The translations under genes and the position numbers were made by a program. Below, in pieces: positions 35,327 through 45,246 of a stretch of 64,000 nt of DNA. Source of the DNA: Nocardia paucivorans NBRC 100373 (lineage in GTDB: Bacteria; Actinomycetota; Actinomycetes; Mycobacteriales; Mycobacteriaceae); contig NZ_BAGE01000030.1 in the NCBI RefSeq assembly GCF_000308675.1, positions 62,001 through 126,000 of the forward strand. The letters run 5' to 3'. Positions within the stretch are counted from its first letter, which is position 1. Each line of letters starts with the position of its first letter. The notes beneath the pieces are model-generated. The model saw only the letters and a program-made list of their open reading frames with translations, searched no databases and was not told the origin of the DNA.

Positions 35327-35656
35327 TCACCGCGGATCGCGGGCCTCTGTCCGCACGGCAGGGGCGGGTGTGTGGGATCCGATCGTGGCCGGTTCGGGCA
35401 CCGGCACGGCTTGCGCAGCCGGTTCGACAATGGCGGCGGTCACCCGACGCACCACCGGTAGGACGATCAGCAGGGTGGGGAAGGCGATAACCCAGGACAG
35501 CAACCCAGGACAGCAACCCAGAACAGCAACCCAGGACAGCAGCCACATATCGAGCGCCGGACCGCTGCCGACCAGGGTGCTGACCAGCGAGACCACGCAG
35601 GTCATCAGGATCGACAGCAGCAGCGGCAGCGCTATCGGTGCGTATCGCGCGGGCAA
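35327..35656 (-). CDS. DUF2798-like two-helix membrane protein containing a slippage tract
   Basis: About 109 residues with two hydrophobic helices: PIALPLLLSILMTCVVSLVS and the second spanning DMWLLSWVAVLG...VIAFPTLLIVLPVV. The pattern ending FPTLL-x-x-x-P-x-x-R is that of DUF2798 small membrane proteins. The TTG at 35656 is the likeliest start, but no binding site is visible and the true start is uncertain. Four 13-base repeats insert an extra block in the second helix; three units equal 13 codons, so the present count keeps the frame and removing three units would restore a normal-looking helix (MWLLSWVIAF). The C-terminal tail is low-complexity. Confidence 0.55.
   Translation of the reverse strand: MPARYAPIALPLLLSILMTCVVSLVSTLVGSGPALDMWLLSWVAVLGCCPGLLSWVIAFPTLLIVLPVVRRVTAAIVEPAAQAVPVPEPATIGSHTPAPAVRTEARDPR
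35489..35540 (-). repeat. four tandem 13-base repeats inside the DUF2798-like gene
   Basis: The unit AACCCAGGACAGC occurs at 35489-35501, 35502-35514, 35515-35527 (one mismatch, AGAACAGC) and 35528-35540. Because 13 is not a multiple of three, loss or gain of a single unit shifts the reading frame of the gene on the minus strand. Such tracts change by slipped-strand mispairing and can act as on/off switches. Confidence 0.9.
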
Positions 35657-35661
35657 CTTGG

Positions 35662-35697
35662 CCGGACGGGAGAAGAAACCCGGACGGGAGAAGAAGC
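35662..35697. repeat. 18-base tandem duplication near the start of the DUF2798-like gene
   Basis: CCGGACGGGAGAAGAAAC (35662-35679) is followed by CCGGACGGGAGAAGAAGC (35680-35697), one mismatch. On the minus strand in the frame of the gene it would encode FFSRPG twice, just upstream of the proposed TTG start. Such a repeat suggests either a slipped promoter/leader region or a longer N-terminus. Confidence 0.8.
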
Positions 35698-35856
35698 GAG
35701 AAATCCGAGAATCGGATACGGTACAACTCCGTAAGCGGTCGTGCGGCAACGGTCGCCGGACGGCGGACCGGTGCGTTGATTGACGTGAACGCTTACGGCG
35801 ACCGAAATCGCGGCACCGAGAATGGAACACCCGGCGCCGCGAGGCAATCCCAGTGC

Positions 35857-36927
35857 TCAGCGGGTGGCGCCCTCGATCTTCAGGTCCCCGAAGACGACCT
35901 GTCGGGACATGGGACGCCGCAGGAACTCGTGCGGGAAGCCGAGGTCGACGGCACTGGCCGCATCCAACCGGGCCAGCTGTTCCTCGGCGAACTCGACCTC
36001 GAGCGCGCCCAGGTTGTCCTCCAGTTGCGCGGCGGTGCGGGCGCCGATGATGGGGGCGGTCACACCCGACTCGCGCAGCGTCCATGCGAGCGCCACCTGG
36101 GAGGGGGTCCGACCCATTTCGGCGGCGACCTCCTTGACCACATCGGCGATGGCCAACCCGCGTTCGGTCAGGGCGCCATTGGCGGCGGCGACGTTCTTGC
36201 GGGTGCCGGTGGGGGAGGCCTCCGCGGTGTGATCGAGATCGGCACGGCGGTACTTACCGGTGAGTACCCCGCTGCCCAGGGGCGACCACGGAACGACGCC
36301 CAGGCCCATTTCCCGAGCCATGGGGATCAGATCGCGTTCCACCGTGCGTTCGATCAGGCTGTACTCGATCTGCAAGGCGATGAGCGGGGACCAGCCGCGC
36401 AGGTCGGCGATCGTCTGCATCCGTGAGACCTGCCAGGCGGGTGCGTCGGAGATACCCACATAGAGCACCTTGCCGGCCCGGACCAGATCGTCCATACCAC
36501 GCAGAATCTCCTCGACCGGGGTCAGGAAATCCCAGGCGTGCAGGTAGAGCAGGTCGATGTAATCGGTGTTCAGCCGGCGCAGGCCGGCCTCCACCGAGGC
36601 GAACATGCTCTTGCGGTGGTTGCCGCCGGAGTTGGGGTCGCCGGGCCGGCGCAGCATGGTGTACTTCGTGGCCAGCACCAGGGACTCCCGATTGGTGACG
36701 GTGAAATCGCCGAGCAGTTTCTCGGCCGTTCCATCGGTGTACTGGTTGGCGGTGTCGATGAAATTACCGCCCCGCTCGACGTAGGTGTCGAAGATCTTGC
36801 GGGCCTCGGCGGTGTCGGCGCCCCACCCCCAGTCGGTGCCGAAGGTCATCGTCCCCAGAGCGAGCGGGGATACCCGCAGGCCGGAACGGCCGAGAAGACG
36901 GTAGGTGTCCAGGGTGAGCGCGGCCAT
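35857..36927 (-). CDS. aldo/keto reductase
   Basis: A 356-residue NADPH-dependent reductase with the (beta/alpha)8 AKR fold. Visible are GGNFIDTANQY (catalytic Asp and Tyr region), ATKYTML (Lys), and DYIDLLYLHAWD (His). The C-terminal cofactor-binding part includes PIIGARTAAQLEDNLGAL. Substrate unknown; this subgroup resembles potassium-channel beta-type or YajO-like AKRs. AGGAGA precedes the ATG at 36927. A divergent XRE-type regulator starts 129 bases away and probably controls it. Confidence 0.92.
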   Translation of the reverse strand: MAALTLDTYRLLGRSGLRVSPLALGTMTFGTDWGWGADTAEARKIFDTYVERGGNFIDTANQYTDGTAEKLLGDFTVTNRESLVLATKYTMLRRPGDPNSGGNHRKSMFASVEAGLRRLNTDYIDLLYLHAWDFLTPVEEILRGMDDLVRAGKVLYVGISDAPAWQVSRMQTIADLRGWSPLIALQIEYSLIERTVERDLIPMAREMGLGVVPWSPLGSGVLTGKYRRADLDHTAEASPTGTRKNVAAANGALTERGLAIADVVKEVAAEMGRTPSQVALAWTLRESGVTAPIIGARTAAQLEDNLGALEVEFAEEQLARLDAASAVDLGFPHEFLRRPMSRQVVFGDLKIEGATR

Positions 36928-37056
36928 CGTGTTCTCCTGTGGTCGTCGGTGGTGTCGGGAGAATTCTGCGGCGGCGAAAAGCGCGCGGTAAGGGAAGATT
37001 CATCCTGGGAAAAGCAATCCCACCCAGCGGGTGCCGGGCCCGTACGATCGAAAACG

Positions 37057-38004
37057 ATGACAGGAATGGTGAACGCGACATCGCCCCGAGGCGCGAGGCC
37101 CGGTAGCACGAGCTCGCGTAACCGCAAAGAGCCCGGTGGCCATGGTGTCGATCGAACACACGAGCTGGCGGCCTTTCTGCGCACCCGGCGGGAGCGGTTG
37201 GATCCCGGTGAGCTGGGTCTGCCGCTGCGCAGGCAGACGCGCCGCACTCCGGGGCTGCGGCGGGAGGAAGTGGCCGAGCTGGCGGGGGTCAGCACCGACT
37301 ACATCGTCCGGCTGGAGCAGGGGCGCGGTCTGCGCCCGTCGCCGGAGGTGCTGGACGCGTTGGCCCGTGCGCTGCGATTGAGTGCCGACGAAACCGCCTA
37401 CCTGTTCGATCTGGCCGAACAGCGCCGACCCGGTTCGGGGAAACCGAGTACGGTGGCCGAGCCGGCATTGGCCCTGCTGGTGGCGGAGCTGTCACCGCGG
37501 CCGGCCATGTTGGTGAACCATCGCTACGACATTCTGGTGTGGAACCCGGAGATGGCGGCCCTGATGCTCGATTTCGACACCTTGCCGCTCGAACAGCGCA
37601 ACGCCATGTGGCTGTGTCTCATGCACGAGCGGCTGCGGGATTTCTACCTCGACCGAGAGCGGGTAATCCGGGAGGGTGTCGCGGATCTGCGCGCCGCCTG
37701 GGCCGGACATCCGGACGATCGCACGCTCGCGGAGCTGGTGGGGGAGTTGACGGCCCGCAGCCCGGAGTTCGCCGCGGCCTGGGCCGAAGGGGATGTGAAG
37801 GTGCGGGGGCGCGGGGTGAAACCGCTACGGCATCCGGAAGTCGGGACGTTGACCGTCGATTTCGAGGTGCTGATCCCGTTACAGGACCCGGATCAACGGC
37901 TGGTCATCTATCGGGCGGCCGATGCCGCCTCTCAGGTCGCGCTGGACCGATTGGCCGAAATGGCACGGGATCGCGCGCCACAGGTCGCCGACGCGGCATC
38001 GTAG
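37057..38004 (+). CDS. XRE family regulator with MmyB-like C-terminal domain
   Basis: A 315-residue regulator. Residues about 30-100 contain an XRE helix-turn-helix in the RRTPGLRREEVAELAGVST context typical of the MmyB-like family; the C-terminal 170 residues form the MmyB-like ligand-binding (PAS-like) domain (PAMLVNHRYDILVWNPEM, then RDFYLDRERVI). Such pairs with a divergent oxidoreductase are frequent in Actinobacteria and usually autoregulate. The ATG at 37057 is the first in frame after the gap; the alternative ATG 37066 is nearly identical. The first 28 residues are basic and unconserved. Confidence 0.88.
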   Translation: MTGMVNATSPRGARPGSTSSRNRKEPGGHGVDRTHELAAFLRTRRERLDPGELGLPLRRQTRRTPGLRREEVAELAGVSTDYIVRLEQGRGLRPSPEVLDALARALRLSADETAYLFDLAEQRRPGSGKPSTVAEPALALLVAELSPRPAMLVNHRYDILVWNPEMAALMLDFDTLPLEQRNAMWLCLMHERLRDFYLDRERVIREGVADLRAAWAGHPDDRTLAELVGELTARSPEFAAAWAEGDVKVRGRGVKPLRHPEVGTLTVDFEVLIPLQDPDQRLVIYRAADAASQVALDRLAEMARDRAPQVADAAS

Positions 38005-38030
38005 TGGTGCTCGCGTGCGGCGGTAACACG

Positions 38031-38063
38031 AAAAGCCGCCGCGATCGTCGGAGCCGCGGCGGC
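38031..38063 (-). terminator. intrinsic terminator of rpsT
   Basis: On the minus strand a perfect 9-base-pair stem (GCCGCCGCG / CGCGGCGGC, 38063-38055 with 38043-38035) closes an 11-base loop and is followed by TTTT (38034-38031). It starts 24 bases after the rpsT stop codon. This is a classical Rho-independent terminator. Confidence 0.85.
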
Positions 38064-38086
38064 GAACGTCGAAGTGAACGAGCTCG

Positions 38087-38347
38087 TCAGAGCTTGTTGA
38101 AGGCGAGCGCCAGGGCCGACTTCTTGTTCGCGGCCTGGTTGGCGTGGATAACGCCCTTGGAGGCGGCCTTGTCGAGCTTGCGGCTGACGACACGCAGCCG
38201 CTCGGCGGCGGCCTCCTTGTCACCGGCCTCGGCGGCGGCCCGGAAGCTGCGGATGTAGGTGCGCAGCTCGGACTTCACCGACTGGTTGCGCTGCCGCCGT
38301 GCCTCGTTGGTACGGATCCGCTTGATCTGGGACTTGATGTTGGCCAC
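38087..38347 (-). CDS. rpsT: 30S ribosomal protein S20
   Basis: An 86-residue ribosomal protein binding the 5' domain of 16S rRNA. The sequence [20 protein letters not shown] begins the family's three-helix bundle and [16 protein letters not shown] ends it. The GTG at 38347 gives exactly the normal length and is preceded by AGAGGA; an in-frame ATG further upstream is not used. A strong terminator follows. Confidence 0.97.
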   Translation of the reverse strand: MANIKSQIKRIRTNEARRQRNQSVKSELRTYIRSFRAAAEAGDKEAAAERLRVVSRKLDKAASKGVIHANQAANKKSALALAFNKL

Positions 38348-38716
38348 GCCTGTATCCTCTGATTCCTGTCGCTGGTTCGTCCGGAAAGTCTGTGCGCGCG
38401 CACCTGCCCCGAACGATTCCCGGCGCGGGGACAACGCGACGCCAAGGGGTCAGATTACCAGGACCGGGAAGCGTGGAGAAATCGCGGCTCGCCACCGGTA
38501 GGCAACCGGTACGCGGAGATCATTGAGAACGCGACACCACCGGCGTAACCTCCCAATCGTTTTTCGGCGCGAATTCAGCGGTACGACCAGGCATAACGGT
38601 GCTCCCGTTCCCGCGGGCGGCGCTCTTTTCGGAAATGATCGGGCCGGGCCCGAAAGCGACGGCACGACTCTCCGCGAGACTCGCTCGTTCCCACCGGATC
38701 CGGAAGGCGGACGTGT
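38348..38716. other. divergent promoter region between rpsT and the aquaporin gene
   Basis: About 370 bases with no gene. The rpsT promoter must lie in the first half and the aquaporin promoter in the second; GGAAGG (38702-38707) is the aquaporin ribosome binding site. I see no strong palindrome or RNA motif. Confidence 0.4.
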
Positions 38717-39499
38717 ATGTCACCCACTGCTCAGGAAGTTGTCGAGAAGGACATCGAAACCCATTCCGATTTCGTGAAATGGGGTACGGAGACACTGGGC
38801 ACCTTCGTCCTGGTGCTGGGCGGTGTCGGGACGGCGGTGCTGGCGGGGGAGAGGGTGGGCGCGCTCGGGGTCGCGCTGGCCTTCGGGCTGACGCTGATGT
38901 TTCTGGTCTACTCGATCGGGCCGATCTCCGGATGCCATGTGAATCCGGCGGTGACCGTGGGACAGCTGCTGCTCGGCCGGGTGTCCGCGCGCGTCGCGGT
39001 GGGCTATGTCGTCGCCCAGTTGATCGGCGCGTTCCTGGCGGGGCTGGTGCTGTTCGCGCTCGCGAAGAACCTGCCGTCCTACGACCGGTCGGTCGACGGC
39101 CTCGGCGCCAACGGCTGGGGTCGACACAGTCCCTCGGCGGTTCAGGGGCCGCTCGGTGCGGGCGTGATGCAGGACGGGTACGGGATGGCCGCCATGATCA
39201 TCGTCGAGGTCGTGTTGACCGCGCTGCTGGTGTTCGTGGTGTTGGCCTCCACCGACCAGATCTCCGATGTGCCGTTGGCCGGGCTCTCGATCGGGGTCAC
39301 CCTCGCCGTTGTCCATCTCGTCGCCATCCCGGTCGACAACACCTCGGTCAACCCGGCCCGCAGCCTCGGGGTCGCGCCCTACCAGGACGGTGCCCTGGGA
39401 CAGGTGTGGGCGTTCGTGGTGTTCCCACTCATCGGTGGGATGCTGGGAGCCCTGGTCTACGGGCTGCTGTTCGGTCGGTCCCGGCAGATGGCGTCCTGA
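38717..39499 (+). CDS. MIP family aquaporin
   Basis: A 260-residue water channel of the AqpZ type in the cytoplasmic membrane. It has six helices and both asparagine-proline-alanine loops, HVNPAVTVG near residue 75 and SVNPARSLG near 213. The arginine after the second NPA is the selectivity-filter Arg. Loop C is longer than in AqpZ (KNLPSYDRSVDGLGANGWG). No glycerol genes are adjacent, so water permeation is the simplest role. Confidence 0.92.
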   Translation: MSPTAQEVVEKDIETHSDFVKWGTETLGTFVLVLGGVGTAVLAGERVGALGVALAFGLTLMFLVYSIGPISGCHVNPAVTVGQLLLGRVSARVAVGYVVAQLIGAFLAGLVLFALAKNLPSYDRSVDGLGANGWGRHSPSAVQGPLGAGVMQDGYGMAAMIIVEVVLTALLVFVVLASTDQISDVPLAGLSIGVTLAVVHLVAIPVDNTSVNPARSLGVAPYQDGALGQVWAFVVFPLIGGMLGALVYGLLFGRSRQMAS

Positions 39500-39523
39500 C
39501 CATCCACGGTTTCCGCGCCGAGA

Positions 39524-40102
39524 TCAGCTCCAGTGGTATTCGCGGACGAGTCGATGGGCCACCCGGTCGAACAGTTCCCGCGGCAGGATGGCGCCCTCCC
39601 GGCGGATACCGTCCTCGGGGACGTCGAGGACCCGATCCAGACGGACCCAGCTCGGCCTGCCCTGGTGATCCCAGACGCCGGCGCCGATGGCAATCCAATC
39701 GGGGTCGTGGTCGCGGACCGGATTCGACGACAGCATCAGCCCGAGCAAGGTGCGGTGGTCGCGTCCGACCACCAGGACCGGGCGGTCCTTGCCATTGCTC
39801 GGGTCCTCCTCGAACGGCACCCAGGTCCATACGATCTCGCCGGGGTCGGCCCGGCCGTCCAACTGCGGGGCGTAGACGATGCGCCGCGCCCGTTCGGAGG
39901 TCGGCACCGGGGTCGAGGCGGCCGGGCGGACCGGGATGGCGGGGGCGCGGCCGGCACGCCGGCGACCGCTCACGATATCGAGTGATGCCGCTCGCTGAAG
40001 TCGATCGACCAGCCGGGGAGCCTGCCGCCTGATCACCTTGGGGCCCTGCTCTTTCGCGATCGCGGTGAGCTGCTTGCCGAGATTGTTCCAATTGCGGGCC
40101 AT
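39524..40102 (-). CDS. PemK/MazF-like protein with N-terminal extension
   Basis: A 192-residue protein. Residues about 70-190 have the PemK/MazF fold: [28 protein letters not shown] is the first strand-loop with the usual G-x-x-x-x-x-x-P, and later segments continue the barrel. The N-terminal 70 residues are basic and helical, unusual for a toxin. No antitoxin gene is adjacent. A homologue sits beside lepA in mycobacteria (Rv2405 region as I recall), so it is a stable chromosomal gene rather than a mobile toxin; nuclease activity is not established. ATG 40102 is 191 bases from the divergent lepA. Confidence 0.75.
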   Translation of the reverse strand: MARNWNNLGKQLTAIAKEQGPKVIRRQAPRLVDRLQRAASLDIVSGRRRAGRAPAIPVRPAASTPVPTSERARRIVYAPQLDGRADPGEIVWTWVPFEEDPSNGKDRPVLVVGRDHRTLLGLMLSSNPVRDHDPDWIAIGAGVWDHQGRPSWVRLDRVLDVPEDGIRREGAILPRELFDRVAHRLVREYHWS

Positions 40103-40293
40103 CTCAGGAGGATAACGCCGTCCCACGACCGGTGGGGGCGCGTGCCGGTCGGTCGCCCGGGACCGGCGGAGGGGGCGGGGAGCCCACCATGGGACCATGG
40201 AGGGCAGCCGGCAATGAGTGGAGCCGAGGAAGTGGTCGCCGACGCGACCACGACCGACACCCGCTCGTTCCGATCGTCGACGCCGATACCCCT

Positions 40294-42171
<1,878 letters not shown>

Positions 42172-42360
42172 CGACCACTCGGCCGTGCCGAGTCCGTCGG
42201 TTCCACGACTTTCCGCCGCGCCCGGTGCGTAGCACGTAGGCTCGACGAAAAACTCGACAACCGACGTGACAGCCGGCTTCGCCGCAAATATGGTGGTAGC
42301 GGTCTTCACTCGGCGGGCCCGGCGGTGAGGATGCGGGAGAGGCGAGAGTGGAGTTGTGGT

Positions 42361-45144
42361 ATGACGCGTGATCTGCCCGGGGATGGCGGCGACGCGAATA
42401 TCGCCGATGGCGACGCGAATATCACCGAACGTGGCGGTGATACCGCCTACACCATTGCCAATGGTGCTGCCACGGTGGCGCGGGGCGGTGCCTATGTGAC
42501 CGGTGGCGCGTTGATGGCCGTCAACGGGGGTGGGGTCCCGGCGGGATCGAATTCGGAGAACGCGGACAGTCGTATCGCCGGGTGGGCCCACCCCGATGAC
42601 CCCGACCCCGATACGCCGAGTCCGGTTGTCGAGTTCCCGGATCCGGTTCCCGACACGTCGGCGGCCCGGGGTTCGCAGCCCGGGATGGACGAGCCGCGCC
42701 CGGATATGAGCGTGACCATGCCGTTGCCGCGGCTGGACATCCAGGTCGGTATGGGGAATTCACATACCGGTTCCGCCCAGGCCGGTGGGGTGCCGCTCGA
42801 GGTGCCCGACACCAATGATCTGACCGAGATGGGCGTGCTCCCGGGCGGGGTCGGCACCGGTGTTCCGGCCGGTCCGCATCCGCCGGATCTCGGCGGGGAG
42901 GGCCTGCCCGGTCCGGCGCCGGGCGGCGGTATCCCAGGCCTGGAAGGCGTGCCAGGCCTGGGCGACGGTGGTTTTCGGCTGCCCGGTATGGGCCCCGGGG
43001 ACGGTGCTGCGTCCCCACCCGGTTTCCACCTTCCGGATGCGGGACAGTTCACTCCCCCGGGACCGAATATCTTCGAACTGCCCGGTCTGAAAACCGTGTC
43101 GGCGCCGTTCGGCGAGGACGACAACTGGTCCGAGCTCGATACCGCGGTCCTGCCGATCATTGATCCGAACGCGCCGCCGCCCGATATCGAACCGGTGGCG
43201 GCTTCCGGGCCACGCGTTTCCGACAAGTCGGACGAAGAAGAGGAATCGGAGGGCGACGAGGGCGCCGGGTCGCTGTCCGATGCCATGCCGTGGGCGCATA
43301 CGCCGGGGATGAACACCGGTGCCCCGTGGGCGGATACCTCCACGTCGCCGCTCGACGGCCCCGCCGACGCCGACCCCTTCGCCGGTGTGGGCGACGGCGG
43401 CGGGGTGGGCGCCGGTCTGTTCGTCCACTCCGGTACGAGCCTGGATTTCTCGGTCGGACCGGACGGCATCTACTTGAACGCCTCCTGGGATCTGCAGATC
43501 GACGTCCCCGTGGGGCGTGGTGTGGGCAACGAGTTGGACCAGTACAGCGACTGGATCACCGGCGGTTTCGATCCCACGTCCGCGCCCCGGGCAATGGCCG
43601 AACCCGACGAGACCGCGGGCCGGGACGGTTCGCTCGAACTCGGGTCCGGCACCACGGCCGGGTCGACCACCGGCACCGGTTCGACATCGGTGACGGGCCA
43701 GGCCGGGACACCGGCCGGTTCGGCGACATCGTCCGTATCCGGTGCCGCCGCGCCGGCTCCTGTCGCGCCGGCTCCTGCTACACCGATGGCCGCGGCCGCC
43801 CCGGCCACGCCGAGTGTTTCGTCTGCGCCGAGTGTTTCGTCTGCGCCGAGTGTTTCGTCTGCGCCGAGTGTTTCGTCTGCGCCGAGTGTTTCGTCTGCGC
43901 CGAGTGTTTCACCCGCGCCCGCTTCCATGCCCGCTTCCACGATGCCGGCTCCGGCCGCCGCGCCCGTCGCACCGGCGCCGCCCCCGGCTCCCGCGGCCTC
44001 GGTCGCGGCCGCCCCCGCCGCAGTGCAGCCGGTGGTGGCAACGCCATTGCAGACCACCATCCAGCCGGATGTCGCCACCACGCCCGTGGCGAATGTCATC
44101 ACCCCGCCGGTGGGCACCTCACCGCTCGTCGTGCCCGCCGCCGATGTGCCCGCCCACTTCGGCCGTCCCCGCCCCGAGCCGGCGCGGGATACCCACTCCG
44201 GGCCGGGTGAGTATCCGGGGAACTCCGAGACCTTCGTTCCCTCGCCCACCACCGGCGGTGGGCCCGTTACGACGACCGACGCACCGACCACCGGCGCGGG
44301 GGTGAGCACCACGCCGACACCGGGAACCCAACCGAGCGTGCTACCCGGTGTGAGCGACACCACCTCGGCGGGTCGAACGCCGACCGGGACCGTCGAATCG
44401 GGTACTCCGACGACCGGGACCACCCTCCCGGGCACCACCGAGCCGGGAGCGACCACGAGCACACCCCTCGATCCGAGCGGTAGTGGCTCCGAAACCCCGG
44501 AGACCACGACCGGCGGTTCGTCGGTGGAGACGACGGGTAGCGCCCCACAGAGCCCCGACACCGCCGGGAGTACGGCGGGTACCACCACCGATTCGGGTGG
44601 TGCGAGCACCGGTTCCGAGGGTTCGCAGTCCGATACTTCCGACCAGTCCTCGTTCGTTCGTCCCACAACCGTCCCGGACTCGTCCGGCGGTGCGAGCACC
44701 TACGAGCCGCCGTCCACGGTCGATACCCCGCCCACCGTCGATACCCCGCCCACCGTCGATACCCCGCCCACGGTGGAGGTTCCGACGCTGGAACAGCCGA
44801 GCCCGGACGTATCGATACCGGATTACTCGACGCCGGACTACCCCACCCAGCCGCAAGTGCAGATCCCCACCAAACCGGCGCCGGTCCCGCAGCAGGATCT
44901 GCCGGGCCTGGGGTCGCCGGGCTTGGGGTCGCCGGGTCTGGGGTCGCCGGGCATCGGTACGAAACCGATCGCGGCCGACCACGCCGATCACACCGGTCTG
45001 CACGCGACGGTGGCCTCGATGAGCACGCAGGCCACCGACCATGCGACGCTCACGGGTAGCGGTTTGTCGGCGGGGCTGTCGCCGGACGTCGACCATGCCG
45101 CCGCCCATCTGGTTGCGAGTCCGGTGGACGACGTGTTTCTCTGA
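42361..45144 (+). CDS. large low-complexity repeat protein upstream of a dynamin-like GTPase
   Basis: A 927-residue protein, almost all low-complexity. The N-terminal 50 residues have a regular G/A/N/T pattern (GDANIADGDANITERGGDTA) that could form a beta-solenoid. A Pro/Gly-rich stretch (about 60-300) and one more ordered segment (VHSGTSLDFSVGPDGIYLNA, about 360-400) follow, then Ser/Thr/Pro/Ala-rich repeats: PSVSSA six times, TVDTPP three times, GLGSP three times. No signal peptide or membrane helix is visible. The position before a dynamin-like GTPase recalls IniB in the mycobacterial isoniazid-inducible operon, but no IniB domain is recognised; that link is inference from context only. 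Confidence 0.75.
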   Translation: MTRDLPGDGGDANIADGDANITERGGDTAYTIANGAATVARGGAYVTGGALMAVNGGGVPAGSNSENADSRIAGWAHPDDPDPDTPSPVVEFPDPVPDTSAARGSQPGMDEPRPDMSVTMPLPRLDIQVGMGNSHTGSAQAGGVPLEVPDTNDLTEMGVLPGGVGTGVPAGPHPPDLGGEGLPGPAPGGGIPGLEGVPGLGDGGFRLPGMGPGDGAASPPGFHLPDAGQFTPPGPNIFELPGLKTVSAPFGEDDNWSELDTAVLPIIDPNAPPPDIEPVAASGPRVSDKSDEEEESEGDEGAGSLSDAMPWAHTPGMNTGAPWADTSTSPLDGPADADPFAGVGDGGGVGAGLFVHSGTSLDFSVGPDGIYLNASWDLQIDVPVGRGVGNELDQYSDWITGGFDPTSAPRAMAEPDETAGRDGSLELGSGTTAGSTTGTGSTSVTGQAGTPAGSATSSVSGAAAPAPVAPAPATPMAAAAPATPSVSSAPSVSSAPSVSSAPSVSSAPSVSSAPSVSPAPASMPASTMPAPAAAPVAPAPPPAPAASVAAAPAAVQPVVATPLQTTIQPDVATTPVANVITPPVGTSPLVVPAADVPAHFGRPRPEPARDTHSGPGEYPGNSETFVPSPTTGGGPVTTTDAPTTGAGVSTTPTPGTQPSVLPGVSDTTSAGRTPTGTVESGTPTTGTTLPGTTEPGATTSTPLDPSGSGSETPETTTGGSSVETTGSAPQSPDTAGSTAGTTTDSGGASTGSEGSQSDTSDQSSFVRPTTVPDSSGGASTYEPPSTVDTPPTVDTPPTVDTPPTVEVPTLEQPSPDVSIPDYSTPDYPTQPQVQIPTKPAPVPQQDLPGLGSPGLGSPGLGSPGIGTKPIAADHADHTGLHATVASMSTQATDHATLTGSGLSAGLSPDVDHAAAHLVASPVDDVFL
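43810..43917 (+). repeat. six tandem 18-base repeats (PSVSSA)
   Basis: CCGAGTGTTTCGTCTGCG is repeated in tandem from 43810; five copies are identical and the sixth differs near its end. It encodes PSVSSA six times. The unit length is a multiple of three, so copy number changes length but not frame. Near-identity of the copies at DNA level indicates recent expansion. Confidence 0.92.
44716..44769 (+). repeat. three tandem 18-base repeats (TVDTPP)
   Basis: ACCGTCGATACCCCGCCC and close variants occur at 44716-44733, 44734-44751 and 44752-44769, encoding TVDTPP three times within the low-complexity protein. Confidence 0.88.
44905..44949 (+). repeat. three tandem 15-base repeats (GLGSP)
   Basis: GGCCTGGGGTCGCCG with single-base variants occurs at 44905-44919, 44920-44934 and 44935-44949, encoding GLGSP three times near the C-terminus of the low-complexity protein. 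Confidence 0.88.
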
Positions 45145-45246
45145 ACTGCCGTTCGGTAACTCGTGTCCGGGAGGGGGCGGCGGCAAGGCAGGTGCATGCC
45201 GTGATCGAATGAGGGTGACGTAGTTGATGACAGTTAGGAGCCGGGC

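Noticed and set aside
39524..40102. Mobile toxin-antitoxin module
   Set aside because: No antitoxin gene beside it, and its position next to lepA appears conserved in mycobacteria, so it is treated as a stable PemK-like gene.
43810..43917. CRISPR-like array
   Set aside because: Units are tandem without unique spacers and lie in frame inside a coding region.
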